NCBI RefSeq assembly: GCF_002099425.1
Contig: NW_018344332.1
Location: 186,001-250,000, forward strand
DNA from: Phascolarctos cinereus
Lineage: Eukaryota; Chordata; Mammalia; Diprotodontia; Phascolarctidae
Reading direction: 5' to 3'
Length of the DNA: 64,000 bases
Shown: one piece after another, positions 21,273 through 31,260 of the stretch
Layout of the letters: every line of letters begins with the position of its first letter
How positions within the stretch are numbered: position 1 is the stretch's first letter
Made by a program: the position numbers and the translations under genes
Notes under the pieces: model-generated
What the model was told of the DNA's origin: nothing
What the model saw: the letters and a program-made list of their open reading frames with translations, nothing else
The model's database searches: none

Positions 21273-21544
21273 AACTCCTTCCCCAAGGAGTGCTCCCCCT
21301 CCCCGCCCCCCCCCCCCCCCGCGCCCCGGTGGAGCTCGCTCCGCCTCCTCGCGCCTCCCTCTGGCCAGCAGCCTGTCCATCTATCCGTGCGCCCCTCCTG
21401 GCCCAGCCATCCATCCTGGTCCTCCCGGTGCCCCCGGATCTGGGCTTGGAAACCCCGCCTGCCCTCCTCCCTCCTGCTCGTGGAATCGCTGCAGGGCCCT
21501 CCCAGCCCATGGTCACGGTCACAGCCAGGGCCGGGTGGCTCGAG

Positions 21545-22139
21545 GTAAGTCCACAGCCAGCCCCAATTCCTGATTCCCAAATCTCCCAAGGTTATGTTGT
21601 GAACCCTTTTGCCCGCCCACCCCATACCATTGCAGGCAGGAGGGGTGGGGGAGCAGGCCTGGAGGTGTGGGGAGCAAGTCAGGGATAGCTCGGCTTGGGG
21701 GGAAAAGTGTTGGGGTCGTTGGAGAGCCCATCCATGTCTCCATTCCAGGAGATCACAGAGCTAGAGCTGGGAGGGACCTCAGAGACCATGGAGCAGGAAA
21801 CTGAGGCCCAGAGAGAGGAAGGTCCCACAGCTAGGAGGGTTTGAGGCAGGATATGAACCCTGGATCCCTAGGTTCTTCTGCCTCTCCCGCAGAAAGTTGG
21901 GGAAATGTTGCTCAGCAGAGAATAGTGGCCAGGTGAGGGATGGAGCTCGACTCCTCATTGCCCAAGGCTCTGTGGCAGGGGGTGGGGGGCGTGTAGCAGG
22001 TGGGCCTCGGGCTTTGTGAGACTTGAGGGGAGGACCCAAAACCACTAGGAGAGAGCCAGGAGACCTGGACTAGAAAACATCCCCTTCCCCCACCATGTGC
22101 CCTGCCCCCAATCTTTCCCACATTGGCTCCGTGGTTATT
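21545..22139. other. non-coding, MIR3-like element at 21741-21890
   Basis: Bases 21741-21890 read 'tcacagagctagagctggga', 'gaggcccagagagaggaagg', 'tcccacagctagg' and 'ggatatgaaccctggatcc', a reverse-orientation MIR3-like remnant. There is no gene in the rest. Confidence 0.55.
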
Positions 22140-22402
22140 TCTGTGGCTGTTCATTCATTCCAGTTGTGTCTGACTCTCGGTGACCCCTTGAGGGGCTCTC
22201 TTGGCAGAGACACTGGAGTGGTTTGCCATTTCGTTCTCCGGCTCATTTTACAGATGAGGAAACTGAGGCAGGCAGAGTTTAAGTGACTTGCCCAGGGTCA
22301 CACAGCTAGGAAGTGTCTGAGGCTGCATTTGAACTCAGGAACATAGGTCTTCCATGACTCCAGGACCGGTGCTCTACCCACTTAGCTTCCTGGCTCCCTG
22401 GA
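22140..22402 (-). mobile_element. MAR1-type SINE, near full length
   Basis: The reverse orientation runs from 'cattccagttgtgtctgact' (the 3' end, a 'gagtcggacacgactga'-like block) through 'cactggagtggtttgccatt' and 'cagatgaggaaactgaggca' to 'agtgacttgcccagggtcac' and the tRNA-like head near 22380. This is the long marsupial MAR1 form. The same body recurs at 30.3, 38.9 and 53.2 kb. Confidence 0.85.
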
Positions 22403-22639
22403 CTATCCCCCAATGAGGGGGCCTTGTCACCAGCTCCTTCACTAGCCAATGAGTTGCCCTCTTCTCCTTTCTCCCACTTTATTTACCAAGCAGCACCTGA
22501 GGGAAAGTTGGGAAATGCATGGTGAAAGAATCCCTGGACCTTTGGGCTTGGCTGAGGCAGGGCAGAGGTGCCCTGGAGCCCTGTGGGCACAGTGAAAAGA
22601 GGGTGGGAGGGGGCTGGTGTCAGAGAGGGCGCATCTCTC
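22403..22639. other. unassigned spacer
   Basis: I see no gene or nameable repeat between the MAR1 SINE and the old repeat. Confidence 0.4.
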
Positions 22640-23345
22640 AGGTCAGTCAGTCCACCAAAGGGCATTTCTGAAGCCCCTTCTGTGGGCCAAGCCCTCTCCT
22701 AGGCCCTGGAGGTACAGACACCAAAAGGACAGGAGATTCCATTCTAATAGGGGAGACGCCATGTACATAGCCATATGGGTGGGTACAAATAGAGGCCATG
22801 GCAGGGACCATAGCTCTGGGTTCATTGGCATGCCATCAAGAGCTCCCAGATGGGGAAACCCCTTCACTGGATGTTTCAAAGGTGAAACTTGAAGCCAGGC
22901 CTTCCTAGCTTTGAGGCCTGCTATTGAGCCTCTCTGCTGTGCTAATACATGTCAGTAATTGGAGGTGGGAAGGAGCAAGGCTTTAGCAGCTGAAGGGGAG
23001 AGAGCAGATCAGGGAAGGCTTCGTATAGAAGGAAGGAGAGCTTCCCTGGGATGGACAAGGGCAAAGTCACAGAGGCGGGAGATTGAGGGTCACTCGGATA
23101 AACAGCAGGAAGGCCAGTATGTCCAGATGGAGTATGAGCAAAGGGAGAAGTGGATAAACCTGGAAAAGTAGGAAGGGCTTGAAATGTCGAACAGAGGCAG
23201 TAGGGAGCCCCTAGAATTGAGGGAGGGCAGTAATCTGGCCAGACCTGTGGCTTAGGAAAGTCACTGTGGCAGCTGTGGAGCATGGATTGCAGAGGGGAGA
23301 GGCTGGAGGCAGGAAGTCCAATTAGGAGACTTGTGGTTGTTCTAG
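22640..23345 (+). repeat. long old mammalian repeat, family not named
   Basis: The 5' block 'cagtcagtccaccaaaggg' with 'aggccctggaggtacagaca' is followed by 'gggaaggcttcgtatagaag' and 'aaagtcactgtggcagctgt' with 'ggattgcagaggggagaggc'. The same ordered blocks are recognisable at 42.0-42.8 and 50.1-50.6 kb, so this is a dispersed element about 1 kb or longer. I cannot assign it to a named family. Confidence 0.55.
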
Positions 23346-23809
23346 AAATTCTGTAAAATGGGCTGATGACAGCCCTGGCTCCCCAGGGCAGATATTGTCT
23401 GGGAAACTGCAGAATTTGACATTCTATCAATATTGGCTATTACTGCTCTCAGGATTCTCAGGATTTTTATTCATTATTATTGTTGGTGTGGGCAAGGGGT
23501 GATGAAGGCCTGGGTCCCCTGGTGGCTGATGAATAGTGAGAAGGGCACAGATGAAGGAGATGCTGGGAGAGAGGAAGATCTGGCCCCTGACTGGCCCAGT
23601 GGGCGGAAGGAGAGGTTCGAAGTCATCTCCAGAATGCTGACCGAAAGAGCCTGCTACCTGGCAGCCTATGCTTTATTTGAAAGGCTCATCTATACAGACA
23701 ATCCAGATTTGGGGTCTTTCCAAAAAAAGATGGCCCAGAGTGGCAGCAGGTGGGGAAGCCTCTGGGAAGCCTGCCCAGAGGGCCTGTCCTGAGTCATGAG
23801 GGTGAAGCC
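23346..23809. other. unassigned, frame without motifs
   Basis: A 119-residue + frame at 23433-23792 has no recognisable domain, no Kozak support and no splice context. I do not call it a gene. Confidence 0.4.
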
Positions 23810-24045
23810 TGTGTCAGGTCCCACCTAAAATCCCACTGCTGCAGGAAGCCTTGCCTATCCTTCCAACTGTCCTGTCTCTGGCTAGTTTGTGCAGATTCGT
23901 CGGCAGGGCGTCTGCACCGTTAGACTGGCAGCTCCGTGAGGGCAGCGACTGGCTTTGGGCTTTTTCTGTAACCCCAGCATTTAGCACAATGCCTGGCACA
24001 TAGTAGGTGCCTACTAAATGCTTGTTGGCTGACTGACTGTTCCCG
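23810..24045 (+). repeat. L2 LINE 3' end
   Basis: 'ctgcaggaagccttgcctat', 'agactggcagctccgtgagg', 'gtaaccccagcatttagcac', 'aatgcctggcacatagtagg' and 'ctactaaatgcttgttgg' form the L2 3' terminus, ending in a TGACTGACTG tail. Confidence 0.85.
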
Positions 24046-25610
24046 TAATCTCACCTCATCATGGGGGTAGCCAGTGGCTAGGGAACACTGGCATTCTGGG
24101 TTTGCGAGGTCCAGAGATGAGCCTGGTACGGTTCTGGACCCAGACCCCAGAAGGTGAGTGTGCTGAGTTGGGAACAGTTCCTGCTTGGCCCCAGGGCTTC
24201 CCCTGGGTTAGAAGGGATTGTTTGAGGTGCATGCAAGGAGGCTGCCGAGTGTGGCCTAGAATACACGGTAGGGTTGGGATACTGCTAGGTTGGGACTGGA
24301 GCTGAGGTCCTTTATCCACCTGCACACACAGAATGAGAGCCCAGAGACAGGCATCTGGCTGCTCTGGGTCTCAGGCTCTCCATCTGTAAAATGGGTGGGT
24401 TGGCCTCCATGGTCTCAAAGGTCCCTCCCCACTCCGAGGCACTGTGATCATACCGATCACCCTGTCAGCCCTCCAATTGCCAACTGGCCTCCTTTCATGC
24501 CCTCTCACTCCCCATTACCACCATTAATCCTCCACCTGCCCTCTGAGGCTCACTCCATTCCCCTGCATTCCCCTGGGCTCTCCCCACAGTCATCCTTTCT
24601 CAAAGTGTTCCGGCCTAGCATGCCTCCTGCCCTCATAAGCCACGTATCGAAGGCCCCCAGGCCCCCCGCCGCCCCGGCCTGCTGGTCCTCAGCCTCCCAA
24701 GCTTCCATGATCTCAGCCTCACTCTGCTGCAGTCACCCAAGGGACAGGATCATAGGCCAGACAGGGGCACTGGAAGGGGTCCTCCAGATCACAGCGTCAC
24801 AGCGTCAGAGGCTGGCGCCGAGGCCGCCTTGCCATTGGTGGTACCACACTGACCCTTGCTCTCCTCAGCAGCCCGTGCTCTTGTCTGTCCATGGTGCAGA
24901 ACTCCAACGGCCTCCTTCTCTCTCCCTCCGTCCTCATGGTGACCACCACTGCCTGACCCTCCCTGCTCTTCCAATCCTCCTTCCAGCCATGGCTGTGCCA
25001 TCCAAACGTCCTTTGAAATCTCAACCCATTACTAGTGAGTTTGAGCCTCTGCTGTCCTTTGTCCTGGGGTCCCCTGCCTCCTTGTCCCGGCATCGCTCTG
25101 CCATTTGCCTTCACAGGATTTCAGAGCTGGGAAGGGACTCAGGGGCCAGGGGCCACCCAGTCCAACCACTCCACACACCTCCCCCCCTCAAAAAAAAACC
25201 CCACCCTTCATAACAGAGCAGGCAAGGACTCAATCAGTTTGCTTGGATACCCCTCAAGACGGGGCACTCACTAGCACTATTGGCAGCTAATCCCTCTTCA
25301 GGATCCTCTTGTTGCTAGGAATGTTTTCCGTGCTTTCAGCCTAAATGTGACTCTGCTGCATCTGCTCCCGCTGCTGAGTCTGCCTCTCGAGGGCTGAGCA
25401 GTACCAGCTTCCTCTTCTGTGTCCCAGCCTCTTAAACACTTGAGGAAACCTCACCTGTACTCCCTAACTCTTCTCAACTGACCCTAAGCTAGCAGGTCGC
25501 TGGGCCCTTCCTCATCATGGTTACCGCCTCTGCACTGTCTCTGGTTTATCAATGTCCTTCTTAAACTGTAAAGCCTAGGACTGACCACAGAGCTGCAGAT
25601 GTGATCAGGC
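24046..25610. other. GC-rich non-coding region
   Basis: There is no supported gene. A 307-residue + frame at 24290-25213 is rich in Ser, Pro and His, lacks domains and runs through a MIR-like scrap (24365-24450) and a MIR3-like scrap (25110-25170). I treat it as chance. Confidence 0.45.
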
Positions 25611-25990
25611 TGGGGAGGGAAAAAAGGAAGGAAAGAGGGAAGGGAGGAAAGAAGGAAGGAGTGAAGGAGGGAAAGAAGGGAGGGAGGAAGGGAAGGAAAG
25701 AAGAAAGGAGGGAGAGGGAGGGGAGGAGGGAAAGAAAGAAGGAAAGAGAGGGAGAGAAGGGGGAAGGAAAGAAGAAAGTAGAGGGAGGGAAGGAAAGAAG
25801 GAAGGAGGGAGAGGGAGGGGAGGAGGGAAAGAAAGAAGGAAAGAGAGGGAGAGAAGGGGGAAGGAAAGAAGAAAGTAGAGGGAGGGAAGGAAAGAAGGAA
25901 GGAGGGAGAGGGAGGGGAGGAGGGAAAGAAAGAAGGAAAGAGAGGGAGAGAAGGAAGGACGGAGGGAGGGAGGGAAGGAAGGAGGGAGAA
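25611..25990 (+). repeat. polypurine minisatellite with 97-bp unit
   Basis: About 380 bases are almost pure A/G on the + strand. Inside it a 97-bp unit starting 'ggagggagagggaggggagg' begins at 25707, 25804 and 25901, giving two full copies and a partial third with near identity. Smaller GGAA/GAAG runs flank it. The long Lys/Glu/Gly-rich frame across it is a composition artefact. Confidence 0.92.
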
Positions 25991-26232
25991 AGTGTTTATA
26001 AAGCCCCTGCTAGGTCGTCAGATACTGTACTAAGCACAGATCTTAAAAATAGGATCTTATTTGATTCTCGCTATCATCCTGTGAGGTAGGTGTTATTGTT
26101 ATCACTCCCATTTTGCAGTTGAGGAAACTGACAGGGAAGTGCTTAGGATGACACGGTTTCCAAGGCTGGATTTGCACTTGGGTCTTCCTGACTCCCAGCA
26201 CTGTATCCACTGTGGCAGCACCTGGCTGCACA
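25991..26232 (-). repeat. MIR CORE-SINE
   Basis: 'gtttataaagcccctgctag', 'ctatcatcctgtgaggtagg', 'ttttgcagttgaggaaactg' and 'ggatttgcacttgggtcttc' make a near-full MIR in reverse orientation. Confidence 0.75.
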
Positions 26233-26839
26233 GAGTCACACCCTCCACCAGAGACCTTCCAAGTTCACATTGCACTAGTGATAACTCTTTGGTTAGCCCA
26301 GCCACTCAGACAGTTCCAAGTGCACCTATCTGTGCTCTCCCCAAGCCCAGCTGGTTCATGAAATTAGCATTGCCAGAAATGTAGAGAGCCTCTATCCACA
26401 GCCTTCCCCTTGTCTACTAGTTAGAAACCCTGCCCTGAAAGGAAGTGGGGGGCAGGGGAGTCCAGCATGACCTGTGCTTGATGAAGCCAGGCAGGCTCTT
26501 TGCAGTCGCTGCTTTCCTGTCGACATGTTCACCAGCTGCCTCATTCATGATGAATTCTCAGACTTTTCCCATGAGCCAATGCCAAGTTCTTTGGCCTGTA
26601 ATGAGAAGATTTCATTTCCTTCTCTGTTTTTGAGCGCTAGGCCTGTATTTACTCTTCCCCAGGCCTGTGGCACCTCTCCCCTTCTTCACAGTCTTCCTTG
26701 GGTCTCTGACCACAGCTCTGCAATCCCGTTTGACAGTGCTTTTAGGACCCTAGGACATAGGTCACCCATGCTGGGGGACTTAGTCTTATCAAGGGCAGCT
26801 AGAGGCTGTTTTACCCTCTCCCTAGTCACCCACTCTCCA
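26233..26839. other. unassigned non-coding
   Basis: No gene or nameable repeat. Open frames have no motifs. Confidence 0.4.
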
Positions 26840-27266
26840 CCCAAAGTCACCCTGCGTCACTTTTCCCCTGGAGCTCCAGCCTCCCATCTCCAGCTGCCCA
26901 TGGAACATCTCAAACTGACATCCAGCAGACATCTTAAACTCGATACATCCAAAAGAGAAGTCAGTGTCTTTCCTCCTGGAACTGCCCCAGGCCCTCCCCT
27001 GTCACCATGGAGGAGCCCACAGTGGGCCCAGTCCCTCAGGCTCACAACCCAGAAATCAGCTGGACTCCTCCCTCTCCCCCCTCTCCCCCCAGAGCCAAGC
27101 TGTGGCCAAGTAGGTTTTTCCTTTGCAGCATCTCTAATATGCCCCCTTCTCTCCTCTGACCCTGCCCCAAACTAGTGCAGTGGCTGCTGGGAGGTCTGCC
27201 TGTCTCGAGTCCATCCTCCATTCAGCCATCAAGGATCTTCCTAAAGCTTCAGTCTAACCATGTCAT

Positions 27267-27319
<53 letters not shown>

Positions 27320-27450
27320 CACTCAATAAACTCCAGTGGCTCCCTGTTACCTCCAGGATCAAATACAAAATGCTCTGGCATTCTAAGCCCTTCATCACCT
27401 GCCCCTCCTCCCTTACCAGTCTCCTGGTCTCAAGGACTGTACTTTAGCCC
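26840..27450 (+). repeat. long L2 fragment with internal (CA)n
   Basis: 'agctgcccatggaacatctc', 'agcagacatcttaaactcg', 'agatcttcc'-like text and, after the (CA)24 run at 27268-27316, 'ctccagtggctccctgttac', 'ctccaggatcaaatacaaa' and 'aagcccttcatcacctgccc' follow the L2 3' region in order. The microsatellite grew inside the L2. Confidence 0.75.
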
Positions 27451-27789
27451 CCAAGACAAGAGAATACCAAATCTGAGTGTCCACAGAATAAAGACAGTCT
27501 GAGAAGGGGAGGCAGAGGCCTAAGATCAGAGCTCAGGGCGCCTTGGAGTCCAGGAGGCATCTGGGGCAGAGCATCTGGCCCTGTTGGCTGGCAGCGGGCC
27601 AGGAGCTGGGAGACAAGCCCTCTGAGGCCAAGCAGCATTCCACTTGGAATCAGCAAGGGCTGGTTTCAAATCCTGCCTCTAGACACTTAGAGCAGTATCT
27701 CTCAGTTTAAGAGGTCCGACTCAGTGGCTTCTGTGGCCCTTCCTGGCTCTAAGTCCGTGGTCTATAATCTAGGTCTGATTCCTTGTCCA
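27451..27789. other. non-coding, SINE scrap at 27640-27700
   Basis: A short CORE-SINE scrap ('ggtttcaaatcctgcctcta') is present and the rest is unassigned. Confidence 0.4.
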
Positions 27790-28010
27790 GGGTAGAGGGT
27801 TGGGCCTGGAGCCAGGAAGACCTGAGTTCAGATCTGCCTGAGACTCCCTGTGTAGCCCTGGACAAGTCCCTTCACCTCTGTCTACCTCAGTTTCCTTCTC
27901 TGTAAAATGAGATCATAATGACACCTCCCTCCCAGGGTCCTTGTGAGGCATTTAGCACAGTGCCTGGTGCGTAGCAGCCGACCAAGACTTATCCCCTTCC
28001 CTTCTGAGTC
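27790..28010 (+). mobile_element. CORE-SINE (MIR/MON1-like)
   Basis: 'ctggagccaggaagacctga', 'tgtagccctggacaagtccc', 'cctcagtttccttctctgta', 'aaatgagatcataatgacac' and 'gcatttagcacagtgcctgg' are the head, middle and core of a CORE-SINE. Confidence 0.75.
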
Positions 28011-29439
28011 CTCTTTTGTGCACTAGATCCCAGGATTGCATGGTCTTGAAGCAGGGCCCTCACCCTGCCCTCTCTCCTCCATGCTCCTTAGCGCCCTACC
28101 TCAAGTCCTGACCTGGGATAGAACACTGGGACTGGGATGGAAGATAGCGGGAGAAATGGGAGAAAACGCCCTGTGCCTGAGACACCCTTGAGCGGCTTCT
28201 TTCTGGCCGCCGTGATGCTCTAGAATTCTGATGAAAAAGGAAGCCAAGTTCAAGGCCTGTTGTTTGCTGACTCCATTCTGTCCCCCTGTGGGGAGTGGGC
28301 ACTGGCACTTCCTTAGTGCTGCTGTCTGCCTCTCTCTGTCTGGTGCTAAGGGGCTTTTGGTGAGGACACCTCCGATGCCCCTTATTGGGGGAGGGCCTCC
28401 AGGAGGCTTTGGGTAACCGAGTTTAGCTGCGTCCAGTCTGAGCTATGGACATGTGGGCTGTGCACTCAGACAAAGGGATGTTTTCCATTTGTTTTCATTT
28501 CAGACTCCTGTGTTCCAAATACAGTGTGCTGGGAAGACCTTGGGCTTCTGAGACCATCCCGCCAGGCTGCCCAGGTAGATTCCATAGTGTGACAACAGCC
28601 AGGACTAGCCGGTGGTCTTGGGGTGCCCTGGCAGTGCCTGCAGCACTAACTGTGCCTTTGACCCCTGTCTCTCGGTGACTCAGGTGAGTGGCTTTGGGGT
28701 GAGTTTGTTCTGGGAGTCCTCGATTAATCCCAGATACACACACACATAGACATACACGCATGGACACAACATGCTCACACATACACGAGTACCTTAGGGA
28801 TATCACACCCTTAGGCCAGGCTTTCCTCTACTCAGTCTCAATTAGTAGGATTTTCTGACCTTTTCTGCCCAGGGTATTTAGCCTCAAAGAAAAGAATCTT
28901 TTCTGCCTTCATCCCAATGGTAATTGGGTTGTCCCTGAATGACCCAATGACCCGAGGTGTGGTGGGGCATGCAGCCTTGCTCTGTTCCTTCCAGTAGGCT
29001 CTGGAGCCACAGTGACTATTCCTGGGTCCTTCCCACGGACGGCCTTCTCCGTGGCACGGAACAGGTGCCTCAGCTCAGGTCAGCCCCAGGGGGCAGGAAA
29101 GGCTGAGACTGGGGGCTTGGGGATAGATGGATTCTGTGCCCAGGTCCAGGGGCAGCAGCCAGCCAGAGTCAGGCAGGACTATCCCTAGACCCTGGCCTTG
29201 GGGAGGCATTTTTTCAGTCACAGACATTCTCAAGGACCATATGCCACAGATGGGCTGGTATCCCCCAGAGATCCCAGATGCACTGAGCTGGGGGCTTCCT
29301 TGTTTGGTAAGCTGGCCCCTGCCCCAGGGTCCCCCCGCCCCAGCCTTCAGGGGGCCAGGTAGTGACAGTGGAGGACCAGGGGCCCCTCAATTCCCTGAGG
29401 CTGGCTCTCTGCTCTGCAGTCTGTTTAGCACACAGCTGT
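28011..29439. other. GC-rich non-coding region
   Basis: An interrupted CA-rich patch lies at 28735-28790. A 161-residue + frame at 29127-29612 is Pro/Ser-rich and overlaps an L2 fragment at its end, so I do not call it. There is no gene. Confidence 0.45.
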
Positions 29440-29600
29440 CAGGAGAGGCTTCTCAAAGCACAGCTCCAGAGCCTCCCATGACTCCCTGCAGCTTCATACC
29501 AGTGTTAACTCCTACCATCACTGGCCGGCTCTTGGATGCCCTTCCTAATCTGACTCCCCGCCTCCTGCCTCTCTTCTTCCCACGCTGTCTAGCTCAAGGA
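29440..29600 (+). repeat. L2 LINE fragment
   Basis: 'gaggcttctcaaagcacagc' resembles the L2 segment before the terminal CTG-rich part, and 'cttcctaatctgactccccg' resembles the 'cacaatctggctcc' block. It is diverged. Confidence 0.45.
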
Positions 29601-29634
29601 ACGCCCAGTTAACTCTCAAATTTCTCATCTAGCT

Positions 29635-29885
29635 AATGGCAGCTGGGTGGTGCAGTGGATAGGGCACTGGACCCAGCATGGGAAGACCTAAGTGCACATC
29701 CTGCCTCAGATGCTAATTAGCTGTGCGAGTCGCTTAACCTGGCCACATGCCTTGGTTTCCCCACCTGTGAAATGGCAATAATCATAGCACTTACCGACCA
29801 AATGAGCACATGCTTCTAAAGTGCTTTGTAATCCTTGATTTGCTCTAAGAATGTTGGTTATCATTAGTCTATTCTCACCACTATT
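29635..29885 (+). mobile_element. CORE-SINE (MON1/THER-like)
   Basis: The head 'ggcagctgggtggtgcagtg' is followed by 'ccttggtttccccacctgtg', 'aaatggcaataatcatagca' and a 3' end like 'gaatgttggttatcattag'. Confidence 0.75.
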
Positions 29886-30317
29886 ATCATTATCTCCTCC
29901 CCTTCCCACTATGAGAACAGAAGCTCTGGAGGGCAAAGAGCTGGAGTGGGGGAAGAGGGGAGGGGAGAGTGGCAAAAGCTTAAGGTGTGGGCACCGGGCC
30001 AGAGCCTGGGCAGCAGGAGGCTTCCCATTGGAGCCAGCAGGGCTGTGAGAACTGTCACTAACTACCCTGCCGTCCAGCCTGCCATCCCTGCCTGGCTGAG
30101 TGCTCCCCAAAGAGTGGCAGCTCTGACTCGAGTCTGGGAGGAAGGGAGGGAGCAGCTGGTGGGATCAGGGGGTGCTTCAAGGAGGACATGGCACCTGTGC
30201 TGTGTCCTGAAGGAAGATCTTGTGAGCCAGAGATGAGGAGGGCAAGCACTCCAGGCATGGCCAGGGGCAAGGCTGGAGATGGGCAAGGGCAGGGTTGTGT
30301 GGCAGAGCTATATCTGG
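29886..30317. other. non-coding, old repeat scrap at 30120-30300
   Basis: The order 'ggacatggcacctgtgctgt', 'gtcctgaaggaagatc' and 'gggcaagcactccaggcatg' matches the middle of the unnamed old repeat, where the 50.3-kb copy reads 'aagagcattccaggcctggg'. There is no gene. Confidence 0.45.
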
Positions 30318-30555
30318 ACTTGTTGTTCAGTCATGCCCAACTCTCCATGAAACCATTTGGGTTTTTCTTAGCAAAGATAGTGGAGTGGTTTGTCATTTCC
30401 TCCTCCAGCCCCTTTGACACATAGGGAAACTGAGGCAAATAGGGTGAAATGACTTGCCCAGGGTCCCACAGCTAGGAAGTGTAAATTTAGGAAAATGAGG
30501 CTTCCTGACTCCAGGCCCACCACTGTGTGCACTGTGCCACCTGGCTGCCCACTAG
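30318..30555 (-). mobile_element. MAR1-type SINE, near full length
   Basis: 'gttgttcagtcatgcccaac', 'gtggagtggtttgtcatttc', 'gggaaactgaggcaaatagg', 'gacttgcccagggtcccaca' and 'gtgccacctggctgcccac' give the whole element in reverse. Flanks 'tatatctggact' and 'tatatagtggact' look like a diverged duplication. Confidence 0.85.
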
Positions 30556-31059
30556 TTATATAGTGGACTGTAATTTTCATCCCTTAATCCAACAGTAGAA
30601 ATTAAAGCAAGCAGCAGTGTGCATGGTGGGCCATCTCATCGTGCCTGGAATCCCCCAGAGCTGGGCCAGTGGAAGTGGAGGATGTGGGAGAGCCAGCCCA
30701 AAGAGTCAGAACCAGCCCCTCAGGCACTGTCCCCCGGGGGGGATGAGGAGCGTCCACACCAGGGCACACTGATACTGGTGTCCTCTTTCCAAATTTTGGC
30801 CCAGAATCTCTCCTAAGGTGCACATGTCCTGATTTTCCCAGCTGCCCTCTCTCTGAGGCCCGCAGTCTGGGCTTGCCTGGGGGCCTCCTCCACTTCCTAA
30901 TTCGATAACTCCGTGGCTGCCCCTGCCAGATGGGGCCTGTAGCCACAAGCCTGGTCAGCAGCTGGCCGAGGGGCTTATGGAAGCCCAGAGCCTGAGTGAG
31001 AAGGGAACCCAGCAGCTGCCCAGGCCAGCTTATTTGTGCCTCCGAGCCACCACATGGTC
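30556..31059. other. unassigned non-coding
   Basis: No gene and no nameable repeat. Confidence 0.4.
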
Positions 31060-31260
31060 ATCTTTCTTTTGCTTGGGATAACAACAGCACTTTGTTTACC
31101 TCTATTATCTCCTGGGATACTCACCACAGCCCTGAAAGGCAGGGGCTGGTGTGATCCCCAGTTTATGGGTGTGGAAGCTGAGGCCAGCAGCAGTCACATG
31201 TCATAGATCTTCCTAACGGCCCAGGGTGCTTTCTGCTGCCTCTACAATCAACGGGGACAG
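31060..31260 (-). repeat. MIR remnant, diverged
   Basis: 'caacagcactttgtttacct' with 'ccagtttatgggtgtggaag' and 'ctgaggccagcagcagtcac' follows the reverse MIR layout loosely. Confidence 0.45.

Larger units (their letters stand above)
20440..21544 (+). promoter_or_regulatory. TRMT9B: candidate TRMT9B promoter and 5' non-coding exon
   Basis: This mostly repeat-poor region turns CpG- and GC-rich towards 21.1-21.5 kb. It ends in a consensus donor, CTCGAG|GTAAGTCC, at 21544/21545. A second usable donor (CCCAG|GTAGGG) lies at 21153/21154. The CpG-rich part is flanked by a purine tract (20935-21095) and contains a (CA)27 run (21216-21269) and a C18-type run near 21305. No good coding frame spans it, so it would be a 5' UTR exon. 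Its link to TRMT9B rests on strand, position 15.6 kb upstream of the start codon, and the coding exon starting one base before ATG. That last point requires an upstream leader exon. The alternative is an unrelated transcript. Confidence 0.4.

Noticed and set aside
20673-21688. Long overlapping frames on both strands (up to 291 residues)
   Set aside because: They read through (GGA)n, (CA)n and C runs in all frames. Composition explains them, and they lack motifs.
24290-25213. 307-residue + frame
   Set aside because: Ser/Pro-rich chance frame in GC-rich DNA. It crosses SINE scraps and has no domain.
25601-26089. 162-residue Lys/Glu/Gly-rich frame
   Set aside because: It is a readout of the polypurine tandem repeat, with no other support.
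26474-27175. 233-residue + frame
   Set aside because: It overlaps the L2 fragment and shows no family similarity.
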